Counted from the first letter of the stretch, positions 8,230 to 18,002 are shown. The stretch is DNA of 64,000 bases from JADZEM01 sp046328125 (GCA_046328125.1 JAXLXF010000008.1:1-64000), one strand, 5' to 3'. The notes: generated by a model from the sequence alone, not told the origin. Numbers and translations: made by a program.

Positions 8230-9540
8230 ATGACGCGGGATGATAGCGCGGCGCTCGGCGCACGACCCCGGTACGTGCGCGCTGGTCTGTCGATCGACGG
8301 CACCGGCGCCGAGCCGCTGCCCGATACTCTGGTCGAGATCGAGGACGGCAAGATCGCGCGCGTCGGGAGGCGATCCGACTTCGCCAGCGATCTCGAGCCG
8401 TCGGCCATCGCGGACTTTGGCGATGCCGTCGTCATGCCGGGTCTGGTGGACTGTCACGCCCACCCGACGCTCTTCCCCGACCGTCAGCCGTTCGAGGTCC
8501 AGCTGCAGGCGCCGGATGAGATGCTGGCGCTGACGGCGGTCCGCCAGCTCGCCACCCACCTGCGCTCGGGCGTCACCACCGTCCGCGACTGCGCGGCGCG
8601 CGGCCAGGTGATGTTCTGGGTCCGCGAGGCGATCCGGCGCGGCTACTTCGTCGGGCCGCGCTTGCAACTGGCCGGGCGGGCGATCACTCACAGCCGAGGG
8701 CACATCAACTGGGCCGGCGGCGTCGCGGACAGCGCGGATGAGATCCGCCGCGAGGTCAGAGTGCTGGTGGCCGAGGGCGCCGACGTCATCAAGGTCGTCG
8801 CGTCAGGCGGTGGCACGAAAGGCGGCATTCCGTACCTCGCTTCGTACACCACCGACGAGCTCCGGGTGGCCGTCGAGGCGGCACATGCGCTGGAGCGCCC
8901 GACCGTGGCTCACGCGCGGGCGACCCAGTCGATCGAGAACTGCATCGACGCCGGCATCGACGCCATCGCGCACGTCGAGTTCCTGGCGCCGGGCGCCATC
9001 GTGGACATGGGCGGCGCGGGCGCTCCAACCGGCCTCCCGAAACTCGACCGGCGGGTGGCCGAGAAGCTGGCGAAGTCCGACGCCTTCCTCGACCTGAACC
9101 CGCAGTCGAGCGGCTGGGACACGCTGGTGCTATTCGAGGAGAAGGAAGCGCGCGGCGAGGCGCTGTCGTCCGCCGAGCTGGCCCAGCGCGCCAGCCTCCA
9201 GGCGTACTTCGACCACTTCATACCGGTCATCGCGGCGCTGCGCGAGATGGGCCTCGTGGACCGGATGGGCTTCGGCAGCGACGCCGGCCCGTTCGACACC
9301 GAGTTCGGGCACATGGAGTACAGCGTCGAGATCGCGCGGCTGGCGGGCCTCTCGCCGATGGAGTCGCTCCAGGTGGTCACCCGGAACGCGGCTCGCCTCT
9401 GCCGCCTGGATCGGAGCGTTGGCACCGTCGAGGCAGGCAAGGAGGCGGACCTGCTGCTGTTGGGTGGCAACCCGCTGGACGACGTCGGGAATCTTCGGCA
9501 GGTCAGGGCGGTTCTGAAGGGCGGCGAGCGGGTGGTGTAA
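8230..9540 (+). CDS. Imidazolonepropionase-like amidohydrolase
   Basis: A 436-residue metal-dependent hydrolase. Residues 70-80 read PGLVDCHAHPT (H76 and H78), VIKVVASGGG supplies the Lys that is often carboxylated, and VAHARA, IAHVEF and GFGSDAGPF supply the remaining His and Asp ligands. The C-terminal GTVEAGKEADLLLLGGNPL returns to the beta-sandwich. This is the Xaa-Pro dipeptidase/imidazolonepropionase-like branch of the superfamily; substrate unknown. It starts at ATG 8230. Its divergent neighbour is another amide hydrolase, consistent with a shared degradative role. Confidence 0.87.
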   Translation: MTRDDSAALGARPRYVRAGLSIDGTGAEPLPDTLVEIEDGKIARVGRRSDFASDLEPSAIADFGDAVVMPGLVDCHAHPTLFPDRQPFEVQLQAPDEMLALTAVRQLATHLRSGVTTVRDCAARGQVMFWVREAIRRGYFVGPRLQLAGRAITHSRGHINWAGGVADSADEIRREVRVLVAEGADVIKVVASGGGTKGGIPYLASYTTDELRVAVEAAHALERPTVAHARATQSIENCIDAGIDAIAHVEFLAPGAIVDMGGAGAPTGLPKLDRRVAEKLAKSDAFLDLNPQSSGWDTLVLFEEKEARGEALSSAELAQRASLQAYFDHFIPVIAALREMGLVDRMGFGSDAGPFDTEFGHMEYSVEIARLAGLSPMESLQVVTRNAARLCRLDRSVGTVEAGKEADLLLLGGNPLDDVGNLRQVRAVLKGGERVV

Positions 9541-9588
9541 GCGCCCGCCGCAGACCGATATCGCTCAATCCGATGGAGGGCGCCTTTC

Positions 9589-9993
9589 ATGATCGACCTG
9601 ACCGAAGTGGCCGAGCTCGTGGACCGATCCGGGCCGGATGGCTACACCATGCTGGTGGCGACCGCGTCGAAGGGTGGCGCACCTGACCTGGCATTCAAGG
9701 GTAGCGTGATGGTCTGGGACAAGGACCACCTCGCGTTCTGGGAGCGGGCGCACGGCACGACGCTCGCGAACCTGGAAGAGAACCCGCAGGTCGCGGCGGT
9801 CTACCGGAATCGCGAGGCCGGCAAGAACTGGCGGTTCTGGGGCGTTGCGACCCTCCTGCGCGACGGCGACGTCCGCGAAGGGATCATGGCGCGCACCTTC
9901 CAGCCCGAGCTGGACCGCGATCCGGAGCGCAAGGGCGTGGCTGTCCTGATCCGCGTGGACAAGGTCGGAGGCTCGACCGCGCAGGAGCGGTAG
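9589..9993 (+). CDS. Pyridoxamine 5'-phosphate oxidase-family FMN-binding protein
   Basis: A 134-residue small split-barrel protein with the typical order: TMLVATASKGGAPDL, GSVMVWDKDHLAFWER, LANLEENPQVAAVYR and FWGVATLL. Such proteins bind FMN or a related flavin and act as oxidases or reductases on varied small molecules. ATG at 9589 is preceded by GGAGGGCG. It lies 48 nt after the amidohydrolase on the same strand and may share its transcript. Specific activity cannot be assigned. Confidence 0.8.
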   Translation: MIDLTEVAELVDRSGPDGYTMLVATASKGGAPDLAFKGSVMVWDKDHLAFWERAHGTTLANLEENPQVAAVYRNREAGKNWRFWGVATLLRDGDVREGIMARTFQPELDRDPERKGVAVLIRVDKVGGSTAQER

Positions 9994-10070
9994 CGGCGTC
10001 CTGCCGTCTGGTGCGCGCCTCGCTCGAGCGGCGAGGCTGCACCATCTCCGGCTGTGAGGAGTGTCGGCCC

Positions 10071-10562
10071 CTACGTCGTGGCCGTTCCCCGGCCCGGCGT
10101 CGAGGCGGCGAGGCCGCGTGCTTCGGCATCGTCGCCTTGCTCGTCGAGCACGACGATGTGCTCGACCATGCCATGGGGCAGGGTCGCGGCCACCGAGCAG
10201 TACTTCTCTTCGACCATCTGGACGATGCGCATCAGGTTGGCGTGGGCCAGGCCCTCGCCGCGCAGCCGATGCTCCACCACGATGTGGGTGTACGGGCTTG
10301 GCGGCTCCTCGGCGCGTTCGCCCCAGACGTGGATGTCGTAGGCGTCCAGAGTCACGCGCTGTTTGGCGAGGATCTGCACCACGGTGACGGACATGCAGCC
10401 GGCCAGCGCCTGCAGCAGCAGCTGCATCGGCGAGAACCCGACGCCGCCTCCGCCTTTCGCGGCCGGCACGTCCATCTGGAGCTGCGCGCCGCCCTCACCC
10501 TCAGCTTGAAAGATCGTGCCGCCTGCCCAGCGCAGGCTCGTCTCGGTCACCGGTCCTGCCAT
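10071..10562 (-). CDS. OsmC/Ohr-family peroxide-detoxifying protein
   Basis: A 163-residue OsmC-fold protein. It has the two conserved redox cysteines in LAGCMSVTVVQIL (C56) and EEKYCSVAATL (C122), and the GFSPMQLLLQALAGC helix typical of the family. OsmC proteins reduce organic hydroperoxides using the Cys pair. An Ala/Gly/Thr-rich C-terminal tail (about 15 residues) is extra. ATG at 10562. It is followed on the same strand side by a short membrane protein gene located upstream (10617-10910), 54 nt apart, which might be co-transcribed. Confidence 0.88.
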   Translation of the reverse strand: MAGPVTETSLRWAGGTIFQAEGEGGAQLQMDVPAAKGGGGVGFSPMQLLLQALAGCMSVTVVQILAKQRVTLDAYDIHVWGERAEEPPSPYTHIVVEHRLRGEGLAHANLMRIVQMVEEKYCSVAATLPHGMVEHIVVLDEQGDDAEARGLAASTPGRGTATT

Positions 10563-10616
10563 CTCGAACGCTCCTGACGCTGAGTGTACCGAAACGGCGT
10601 GGCGAGGGTCGGAACG

Positions 10617-10910
10617 TCAGGGTACGTCGAGATCGCGGGACGGCCCTCCGCCAGCCAGTGACTGGCGCAGCAGGGTGTAGAGAATCGGCCGGTCTTCGCT
10701 CGGCAGCGTCGCGAGCCTGCCGTCAACTGCCCCCGCGACGTCAACCAGGAAATGCGGCCAGAGGACGACGTCCTCCGCGACCGACACAGTGCGCTGGTAG
10801 CGGTTGTCGCCACCTGGACGATGAAAGCCGACGGCGTTGATGGCCGCTGCCACCAGGCCGACGACCAGGTACAGCTTCACTGCGCGGACGAGCGCCTCGA
10901 CGATCTCCAT
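10617..10910 (-). CDS. Hypothetical protein with one N-terminal membrane helix
   Basis: A 97-residue protein with an N-terminal hydrophobic segment (about residues 9-28, VKLYLVVGLVAAAINAVGF) followed by a polar domain containing VAEDVVLWPHFLVDVAGA. No family recognised. The ATG at 10910 has GGGAG at a good distance upstream (GATGGGAGCCG), which supports a real gene. It lies just upstream of the OsmC gene on the same strand and is divergent from the GH13 gene. It may be membrane-anchored with the polar part in the cytoplasm or outside; topology not resolved. Confidence 0.6.
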   Translation of the reverse strand: MEIVEALVRAVKLYLVVGLVAAAINAVGFHRPGGDNRYQRTVSVAEDVVLWPHFLVDVAGAVDGRLATLPSEDRPILYTLLRQSLAGGGPSRDLDVP

Positions 10911-11061
10911 CGGCTCCCATCAGATCGACCGAACGGCGAGCGGACGTGATGCGCCAGTCGTTCACTGGATGAAGTGTCGGATGGCGGCATGAGGCGTGCA
11001 TCGCCCTCGTGACGGAACGGTAACGGTAGACAGCTCTGAATCCGGAATCCTGGGGGCCGTC

Positions 11062-12867
11062 ATGCTCGATCTCTGGTACAAGAACGCGGTTGTCTATTGC
11101 CTGGACGTTGACACCTACATGGACGGGAATGGCGACGGCATCGGCGACTTCGCCGGACTGTCGTCGCGCCTGAACTACCTGGCCGGCATCGGCGTGACCT
11201 GCATCTGGCTGCTGCCGTTCTATCCGACGCCTGACCGCGACAACGGCTACGACATCGTGGACTTCTACAACGTCGCGCCAACGCTTGGGACGCTCGGCGA
11301 CTTCGTGGATTTCACGCACCAGGCCGAAGAGCGCGGCATTCGCGTCATCGTGGACCTCGTCGTCAACCACACGTCGATCGAGCATCCGTGGTTCCAGGAA
11401 GCGCGCCGCGATCCCAACTCGAAGTACCGGGACTTCTACGTCTGGTCCAAGACGAAGCCGAAGGACGCCGACACCGGCATGGTGTTTCCCGGCGTCCAGA
11501 CATCGACCTGGACCTACGACAAGGAAGCGAAGGCGTACTTCTTTCACCGCTTCTACGACTATCAGCCCGACCTGAATATCGCCAATCCCGCGGTCCGCGA
11601 GGAGATCCAGAAGATCATGGGCTTCTGGCTCCAGCTCGGCGTGTCCGGATTCCGGATGGACGCGGCCCCGTTCGTCATCGAGCTCAAGGGGATCGAAGAC
11701 GTCAAGGGCGTCGATCCGTACCAGTACCTCAACGACATGCACCACTTCCTGTCCTGGCGCAAGGCTGGCGCGATGATGCTGGCCGAGGCGAACCTGGAGC
11801 CGAACCTCGTCACGGCGTACTTTGGGGACGGCGAGCGGTTCCCCATGCTGTTCAATTTCTGGGTCAACCAGCGAGTCTTCCTGGCCCTGGCGACCGAGAA
11901 CGCCGAGCCGATCCAGAAGGCGATGCAGCAATTGCCGGAGATTGCGCCGAGGTGCCAGTGGGCGAACTTCCTGCGCAACCACGACGAGATCGACCTGGGA
12001 CGCCTGACCGACGACGAGCGCGCAGCCGTCATCGCGGACATGGGGCCAGAGCCGTCGATGCAGCTGTACGACCGTGGCATCCGTCGGCGGCTGGCGCCGA
12101 TGCTGGGCTCCGACTCGCGGCGGCTGGAGATGGCGTACAGCCTCCTCTTCTCGCTGCCCGGGACGCCGGTGATCTGGTACGGCGAAGAGATCGGCATGGG
12201 CGACGATCTCTCGTTGCCGGAGCGCAACAGCGTGCGGACGCCGATGCAGTGGGCGGATGAGGAGAACGGCGGCTTCTCGACCGCGCCTCCCGCGAAGCTG
12301 AAGCGCCCCATCGTCAGCGAGGGCGCGATGTCGTTCAAGCACGTGAACGTGGCGAGCCAGCGGCGCGACCCGAAATCGCTGTTGAACGTCATCGAGCGGA
12401 TGATCCGGACGCGCAAGGAGAGCCCCGAGATCGGCTGGGGCGAGTGGAGCTTCCTCGACAGCGGAGCGCCGTCCGTGCTGGCTCACTGCTGCCGGTGGCG
12501 CGGTCAGATCCTGCTGGCGCTCCACAACCTCTCGCGCGAGCCGGCCGTCGCGAGCCTCGACCTGACGGAGTACGCGTGTGACCACCTGATCGACATGTTG
12601 GACGACCAGGAGCCGGCGCCGGTCGAAGCGGGCTGCTTCGAGGCGCGGCTGCCAGGATACGGCTATCGCTGGTACCGCATCCCCGCGCGCAGCGCAGTTC
12701 CGGCCGAACGGTCCAAACAGGAGGCCGCCGGCATCACCGCCAACGCGATGCCGTCTGGCGACGAGACCAGCACCACCAAGGCCGTGTCGTCGAGCAGGGG
12801 ATCCGCGGCGCGGAGCACCGCCGCGCGCCGAGGGCGGCGCAAGCAGCCCGCGACCGCGCGCCACTGA
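11062..12867 (+). CDS. GH13 alpha-amylase-family protein, trehalose-synthase-like
   Basis: A 601-residue GH13 enzyme with all four conserved regions: DLVVNH (98-103), GFRMDAAPF with the nucleophile D200, LAEANLEP with the acid/base E242, and LRNHDEID with D308. The opening LWYKNAVVYCLDVDTYMD, the DRDNGYDIVDFY loop and GIRRRLAPML closely follow trehalose synthase (maltose to trehalose isomerase), although the N-terminus normally has EVYVRAF rather than CLDVDTY. Residues after about 545 form a basic, Ser/Thr/Arg-rich tail. The start at 11062 fits the family; an upstream extension to 10996 is not supported. Either maltose isomerisation or a related alpha-glucosyl transfer is plausible. Confidence 0.85.
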   Translation: MLDLWYKNAVVYCLDVDTYMDGNGDGIGDFAGLSSRLNYLAGIGVTCIWLLPFYPTPDRDNGYDIVDFYNVAPTLGTLGDFVDFTHQAEERGIRVIVDLVVNHTSIEHPWFQEARRDPNSKYRDFYVWSKTKPKDADTGMVFPGVQTSTWTYDKEAKAYFFHRFYDYQPDLNIANPAVREEIQKIMGFWLQLGVSGFRMDAAPFVIELKGIEDVKGVDPYQYLNDMHHFLSWRKAGAMMLAEANLEPNLVTAYFGDGERFPMLFNFWVNQRVFLALATENAEPIQKAMQQLPEIAPRCQWANFLRNHDEIDLGRLTDDERAAVIADMGPEPSMQLYDRGIRRRLAPMLGSDSRRLEMAYSLLFSLPGTPVIWYGEEIGMGDDLSLPERNSVRTPMQWADEENGGFSTAPPAKLKRPIVSEGAMSFKHVNVASQRRDPKSLLNVIERMIRTRKESPEIGWGEWSFLDSGAPSVLAHCCRWRGQILLALHNLSREPAVASLDLTEYACDHLIDMLDDQEPAPVEAGCFEARLPGYGYRWYRIPARSAVPAERSKQEAAGITANAMPSGDETSTTKAVSSSRGSAARSTAARRGRRKQPATARH

Positions 12868-13043
12868 CAGGGCGGGAATATGTGCGGCCTGTCGATTGTC
12901 TACTATTCCGACCGTCAACTATGCTGAGCGGAGCTCGTGGCCGGGCGGCCAGGATGGACCGCGTGTCGGGCCAGATCGCCAGCTTGACGAGCGGTCGCAC
13001 GTGGCTGGGGGCGGACGCTCCGCCGATCGTAGGAGGATGCCGG

Positions 13044-14177
13044 ATGAGACGCTGGTCTGGACTACCCATTGTCGTTGCGCTGCTGATGGCGCTAGTTACG
13101 GGCTGTTCGCAGATCGGCGGCGGCAGCGGGGATATCGTTTTCGGCGTCAGCGGGCCGTTGACCGGGCCAAACGCCGAGTACGGACAGATCTGGAAGAAAG
13201 CCTTCGACATCGCCACAGCTGAGATCAACGCCAAGGGCGGAATCAAGGGGCGCAAGGTCCAGATCCAGTTCGAGGACACGCAGAGCGATCCGAAGCAGTC
13301 GGTCGCGGTCGCCGAGAAGTTCGTCAGCGACAAGCGGATCGTGGCCGAGATTGGCGACTTCGCGTCGCCGGCTTCAATGGCCGCCTCGTCGATCTACGAG
13401 CGGGCCGGGCTGGTGCAGTACGGCTTCACGAACTCGCATCCGGACTTCACCAAGGGCGGCCAGTACATGTTCTCGACCGCTCCGAACCAGGCCGATGACG
13501 CGCCGTTCCTGGCGACCTACGCGGTCAAGGAGCTCGGGAAGAAGAAGCTGGTGCTGCTCCATCTGAACACGGACTGGGGCAAGACCACCGCCGACCTGTT
13601 CGAGAATCGCGCGAAGGAGCTCGGTGCGCAGATCGTCTATCGCGACTCGTATCTGCCAGACGAGAAGGACTTCAAGACGATCGTCACCAAGGCACGCGAC
13701 GCGAACCCTGACGGTCTCGCGTTGATGTCCTACTACACGGACGCCGCGCTGATCGCCCAGCAGGCCCGTGCTCAGGGGCTCGGAGTCGACATCATCGCGA
13801 ATGGCGCCGTCTACTCGCCGAAGTTCATTGAATTGGGCGGCTCGGCTATCGAGGGTGTCACGACGACGTCGCCCTGGTTCGTCGGGAACACGCGGCCGGC
13901 CGTCCAGGAGTTCGTCAAGAAGTACCGCGACAAGTACAACGAGGATCCGAACTGGTTCGCCGGCAACGCGTACGATACTGTGATGATCCTGGCGAACGTC
14001 ATCGAGAAGGTGGGCACGGATCGTAAGGCGATCCGAGATGGGCTGGCCGGGCTGAAGGACTACCCAAGCCTGGTGTACGGCAATCTCTCCTTCGACGCGA
14101 ATCGCCGCGCCGAGATCAAGGAGTTCAACCGCCTGCAAGTGAAGGGCGGCCAGTTCGTGCTCTGGAAGGCGAGCTAG
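13044..14177 (+). CDS. Branched-chain-amino-acid-type ABC transporter substrate-binding lipoprotein
   Basis: A 377-residue secreted lipoprotein. The signal peptide ends in ALVTGC (C21, lipobox), and the mature part is a type-1 periplasmic-binding fold: IVFGVSGPLTGPNAEYG, FEDTQSDPKQSVAVAEKFV, IGDFASPASMAASSIYERAG, and GNAYDTVMILANVIE. It resembles LivK-type receptors, whose ligands range from leucine to amides and aromatic acids. ATG at 13044 is preceded by a strong AGGAGG. It begins a five-gene cluster with a UroD-family enzyme, a fused permease and two ATPases. The ligand is unknown. Confidence 0.9.
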   Translation: MRRWSGLPIVVALLMALVTGCSQIGGGSGDIVFGVSGPLTGPNAEYGQIWKKAFDIATAEINAKGGIKGRKVQIQFEDTQSDPKQSVAVAEKFVSDKRIVAEIGDFASPASMAASSIYERAGLVQYGFTNSHPDFTKGGQYMFSTAPNQADDAPFLATYAVKELGKKKLVLLHLNTDWGKTTADLFENRAKELGAQIVYRDSYLPDEKDFKTIVTKARDANPDGLALMSYYTDAALIAQQARAQGLGVDIIANGAVYSPKFIELGGSAIEGVTTTSPWFVGNTRPAVQEFVKKYRDKYNEDPNWFAGNAYDTVMILANVIEKVGTDRKAIRDGLAGLKDYPSLVYGNLSFDANRRAEIKEFNRLQVKGGQFVLWKAS

Positions 14178-14203
14178 GTCACACGGCTTTCCATGAGCCA
14201 GCC

Positions 14204-15235
14204 ATGAACAAGCACGAGCGCGTGGCCGCGGCCCTCGCCGGCCGTGACGTCGACCGGCCGCCGGTCGGCACCTGGCGGCACTTCGTCGGGCGTGAGTCGA
14301 ACGCGTCCGACCTGGCCGCCGCGATGGTCGAGTTTCAGCGTGCCTACGACTGGGACTGGGTGAAGGTGAACCCCCGCGCAACGTACTTCGCGGAGGCGTG
14401 GGGGAACACCTACGACTTCACACGGTACTTCTCGGTCGTGCCGATGGCCACGCGCGTGATGCTCGAATCCGTGTGCGATCTCGCGCGGATCGAGCCAGTC
14501 AGCCCGACTGGCGGCGCGTTCGGCGAGCAGCTGGACGCGTTCGACCGGATCAGGCGGGAGCTGGACGGCGAGGCGCCGATCGTCCAGACGGTGTTCTCGC
14601 CGCTCTCCGTGATCGGGTGGCTGGCAGGCGGCCCGGCCGGGTTCAGCGTGCCGGGCCTGCCGTCGAGCTTGCCGCTCCTGCGCGCGGCCATCGAGCAGGT
14701 GCCCGAGCTGCTGGAGCAGGCGCTCGACGCCGTGACCGAGACCCTGGCCGCGTACGTGCGTGAGACGGTCGCGGCCGGCGCCGACGGCATCTTCTACGCC
14801 ATCGTCAGACTCGCCAGAGATGGAGCGCTCACCCGCGAGGAGTACGCGCGGTTTGGGCGTCCGTACGACCTTCGCGTGCTGGATGCCGTCGCCGGCGCCT
14901 CGCTGAACGTCTTGCACATCTGCGGCGACCACGTCTACTTCGACGCCGTGGCGGACTATCCAGTTCAGGCGATCAGCTGGAACAGCGAGTCGGCCGGCAA
15001 CCCGTCCTTTGGCGAGGCTGCTACCATGACGTCGGCTGCTGTCATGGGCGGCGTCGCGGAGGACACCACACTGCCGTTCGGCTCGCCGTTGGATGTGGCC
15101 CGGGCGGTGCAAGCCGCCCTCTTGGCTACCGGCGGCCGTCGCACCTTGATCGCATCGGGCTGTTCGCTGGACAGCCGCACCCCGCATGAGAACCTGCTGG
15201 CCCTTCGCGACGCGGCGCGGGCCTGGCGCAGCTGA
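14204..15235 (+). CDS. Uroporphyrinogen decarboxylase (UroD)-family protein
   Basis: A 343-residue TIM-barrel protein that begins MNKHERVAAALAGRDVDRPPV, the standard opening of the UroD superfamily, and ends with the family C-terminus ASGCSLDSRTPHENLLALR. The middle has DWDWVKVNPRATYFAEAWG. This superfamily includes heme-pathway UroD and methyltransferases of MtaA/CmuA type; the gene is far from other heme genes and lies inside an ABC transporter cluster, so a catabolic methyl transfer or another decarboxylation is as likely as heme synthesis. It begins 26 nt after the substrate-binding protein and ends 36 nt before the permease. Confidence 0.82.
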   Translation: MNKHERVAAALAGRDVDRPPVGTWRHFVGRESNASDLAAAMVEFQRAYDWDWVKVNPRATYFAEAWGNTYDFTRYFSVVPMATRVMLESVCDLARIEPVSPTGGAFGEQLDAFDRIRRELDGEAPIVQTVFSPLSVIGWLAGGPAGFSVPGLPSSLPLLRAAIEQVPELLEQALDAVTETLAAYVRETVAAGADGIFYAIVRLARDGALTREEYARFGRPYDLRVLDAVAGASLNVLHICGDHVYFDAVADYPVQAISWNSESAGNPSFGEAATMTSAAVMGGVAEDTTLPFGSPLDVARAVQAALLATGGRRTLIASGCSLDSRTPHENLLALRDAARAWRS

Positions 15236-15271
15236 CTTGCGCCGACCAATCCACTCGGAGCCCGCGCACCT

Positions 15272-17086
15272 GTGCTCGACCACCTGATCAACGGTCTCGC
15301 CCTTGGCAATATCTACGCGCTGATTGCGATCGGGTTCGCGCTGATCTTCGGCGTCGCCAACCTGATCAACTTCGCCCATGGCTCGGTGTTCACCTGGGGC
15401 GCCTACATCGGCTGGACGCTGATCGTGCTGCTGGGGGTACCGTGGTACCTCGCGCTGCCAGTCGCGGCGCTCGGGTGCGGGCTGCTCGGCGTCGCCATCG
15501 AGCGGCTGGCCCTTCGCCCGCTCGTCGGCGGTCCGCCCATCGCGCCGCTGCTGAGCACGGTCGCGCTGTCCGTGGTGATGGACCAGGCCGTCGAGCGAAT
15601 CTGGACGCCGGACCCACGTTCGCTGCCGGCTCAGGTGCCGGCCCTGGTGTTCACGGTGGGCGGGGTCCGGATCGGGCTGCCGGACCTGCTGATCGCCTGT
15701 ATCGGGCTCACCTCCGCCGCGATCCTCTGGGTCTTCCTGACGCGGACGAAGCTCGGCTGGGCGGTGCGGGCCACCGCGCAAGATCGGGACGCCGCTCTGC
15801 AAATGGGCGTGGACGTGGACCGCATTCAGGCCGTGACGTTCGGGCTGGCGTCCGGGCTGGGTGGGGTGGCCGGCCTGCTGGTCGGCATCTACTACAACAA
15901 CGTCTATCCGAACATGGGCTTCCAGGCCGGCCTCTCCGGCTTCAGCGCGGCGATGCTCGGCGGCCTGACCAGCGTGCCGGGCGCGGTCGTTGGCGGTCTG
16001 CTGCTCGGCGTCGGCGAGAGCTTTGGCTCGGCGATCTTCGGGAACACCTACCGCCAGATGATCGCGTTCGTGGTGCTGATCCTGGTCCTTATGGTGCGGC
16101 CGTCCGGGCTGTTCGGCGAGCGCGCCGCTCTGGCGATGGACCCCGGCTTCGGCGGGTTCTTCGCAGCTGGAAGGACGTTCCAGCTACGCGGACGGTGGCT
16201 CGCCGGTATCGTGGTGGTGGCGCTCATCCTGCCCGTTGTGCTGGACGATCCGTACCTGCTGCGTGTCTTCGCCGTCGCGCTGATCTTCTCGATCCTGGCG
16301 ATGTCGTTGACGCTGGTGGCGGGTCAGGCCGGGCAGGTGAGTCTCGGACATGCCGGCTTCTTTGGGGTCGGCGCGTACACGTCGGCGATCCTCTCAACCA
16401 AAGCCGGACTGTCGCCGTGGCTCGGGCTGCCGATCGCGGCGCTGCTGGCCGGGGCGATTGGCGCGGCGATCACGTATCCCGCCCTGCGGGTGCGCGGCCA
16501 CTACGTGGCGATTGCGACGCTCGGGATTGGCCAGATCGTCGCGTTCACGCTGTTGAACTGGGAGTCGCTGACCAACGGCCCGCTGGGGATCGCGAAGATC
16601 CCCGCCTACTCGCTGTTCGGCTACGACATCGTCCGCCCGGCCGACTTCTACTGGCTGGCGCTCGTCGTCTCCGGTCTGGTGGCGCTGCTGCTCTGGCAGT
16701 TGAGCCGCTCCCATCTCGGCCGCAGCTGGCGGGCGATCCGCGAGGACGAGACGGCGGCCTTGACCGTGGCGATCCGAGCCGATCACTACAAGGTGTTGGC
16801 CTTCGGGTTGAGCGCCGCCATCGCCGGCCTGGGCGGCGCGCTGGTGGCGCACTTCTACGGATACATTAGCTACGACAGCTTCCTGGCCCGCGAGTCGATC
16901 CTGACGCTGACGATGGTCGTGTTAGGGGGCATGTCGAGCATCCCGGGCGCCTTCGTCGGTGCGCTGGCGCTGATCGGCGTGCCAGAGCTGTTCCGTCCGT
17001 TGGCCGACTACCGCTACATCCTGTACGGCTTGGTGCTGCTGCTGGTCATTCGGTTCCGTCCGCGTGGCCTGATCGGGGGTCCGTGA
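15272..17086 (+). CDS. LivH-LivM fused branched-chain-amino-acid-type ABC permease
   Basis: A 604-residue membrane protein that joins both permeases of a Liv-type transporter. Residues 1-290 are LivH-like (LINGLALGNIYALIAIGFAL, LINFAHGSVFTWGAY, GLSGFSAAMLGGLTSVPGA); residues about 310-604 are LivM-like (AMSLTLVAGQAGQVSLGHAG, VRGHYVAIATLGIGQI, WRAIREDETAA, LTMVVLGGMSSIPGA). Each half carries its own EAA-like coupling loop. Fusion of the two halves is known in some lineages but less common than separate genes. It starts at GTG 15272 and is separated by only 1 nt from livG. It would form the pore for the ligand delivered by the lipoprotein at 13044. Confidence 0.92.
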   Translation: MLDHLINGLALGNIYALIAIGFALIFGVANLINFAHGSVFTWGAYIGWTLIVLLGVPWYLALPVAALGCGLLGVAIERLALRPLVGGPPIAPLLSTVALSVVMDQAVERIWTPDPRSLPAQVPALVFTVGGVRIGLPDLLIACIGLTSAAILWVFLTRTKLGWAVRATAQDRDAALQMGVDVDRIQAVTFGLASGLGGVAGLLVGIYYNNVYPNMGFQAGLSGFSAAMLGGLTSVPGAVVGGLLLGVGESFGSAIFGNTYRQMIAFVVLILVLMVRPSGLFGERAALAMDPGFGGFFAAGRTFQLRGRWLAGIVVVALILPVVLDDPYLLRVFAVALIFSILAMSLTLVAGQAGQVSLGHAGFFGVGAYTSAILSTKAGLSPWLGLPIAALLAGAIGAAITYPALRVRGHYVAIATLGIGQIVAFTLLNWESLTNGPLGIAKIPAYSLFGYDIVRPADFYWLALVVSGLVALLLWQLSRSHLGRSWRAIREDETAALTVAIRADHYKVLAFGLSAAIAGLGGALVAHFYGYISYDSFLARESILTLTMVVLGGMSSIPGAFVGALALIGVPELFRPLADYRYILYGLVLLLVIRFRPRGLIGGP

Positions 17087-17087
17087 G

Positions 17088-18002
17088 GTGGCGCCATTGC
17101 TCGACGTGCGCGGTCTCCGCAAGCATTTTGGTGGGGTCGCGGCGGTGGATGGCGTCGACCTGTCGCTGCAACCGGGCGAGATCCTGAGCGTCATCGGGCC
17201 AAATGGGGCTGGCAAGACGACGCTGTTCAACCTGATCACCGGCCTCATTCGGCCAGACCACGGTGAGGTCACCTTCGCTGGGCACCCGATTGGTGGCTTC
17301 GCGCCGGACCGCATCGCCGAGCTCGGCATCGCACGGACGTACCAGAACCAGCGGGTGTTCGCGAACCTGACCGTCCGCGACAACGTGCTGCTGGGCGCGC
17401 ATCGACGGCTTCGCTCGGCACGGTCGCTCGGGGCGCTCTCGCTCGACGCGCGTCGCAACCCGATCCTGTCCGGGGCCGGCCTGGTTGTCGAGACGGCTCG
17501 GGCGCTGGTCCGACCGCCCGGCGTGGCGCGCGAGGAGGCCGCGTTGGAGTCCGAGCTGGACGAGATCCTGGCGATCTTCGGCGAGCGTCTGCTGCCGCGC
17601 AAGGCGGAGTACGCCAAGAACCTCTCGTACGCCAACCGGCGCCGGACCGAGATCGCACGGGCGCTCGCCGCTCACCCGACGCTCTTGCTGCTGGACGAGC
17701 CGACGGCGGGCATGAATCCGACCGAGACCGCCGAGGTGACCGAGCAGATCGTTCAGATCCGCCAGCGCGGTATCTCGATCATGCTGATCGAGCACAAGCT
17801 GTCGCTGGTGATGTCGATCTCCGACCGTGTGATCGTCATGGACTACGGGCGGAAGATCGCCGACGCCCCGCCGGCGCAGGTGGCCGTCGATCCGGCGGTC
17901 GTGGAAGCGTACCTCGGGCGGCGGCTCTCGAAGCGGGAGCAGTCAGGCGGGCCGGAATCCGTGCCCGTTGCCGAGAGCGCGGCGCCAGGGAGCCAGATGT
18001 GA
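17088..18002 (+). CDS. livG: LivG-type ABC transporter ATP-binding protein
   Basis: A 304-residue ATPase. Walker A is GPNGAGKTT (37-45), the Liv-type insert with the RTYQNQRVFANLTV segment follows, the signature is LSYANRRRTEIARAL, and Walker B is LLLLDEPTAGMNP. The degenerate signature (LSYANRR rather than LSGGQ) is normal for LivG. It starts at GTG 17088, one base after the permease stop, and its TGA overlaps the GTG of livF (GTGA), so the three genes are translationally linked. Confidence 0.93.
   Translation: MAPLLDVRGLRKHFGGVAAVDGVDLSLQPGEILSVIGPNGAGKTTLFNLITGLIRPDHGEVTFAGHPIGGFAPDRIAELGIARTYQNQRVFANLTVRDNVLLGAHRRLRSARSLGALSLDARRNPILSGAGLVVETARALVRPPGVAREEAALESELDEILAIFGERLLPRKAEYAKNLSYANRRRTEIARALAAHPTLLLLDEPTAGMNPTETAEVTEQIVQIRQRGISIMLIEHKLSLVMSISDRVIVMDYGRKIADAPPAQVAVDPAVVEAYLGRRLSKREQSGGPESVPVAESAAPGSQM

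Noticed and set aside
10741..12918. 725-codon minus-strand frame across the GH13 gene
   Set aside because: Shadow of the GH13 gene, whose four conserved regions are intact on the plus strand; no recognisable domain on the minus strand.
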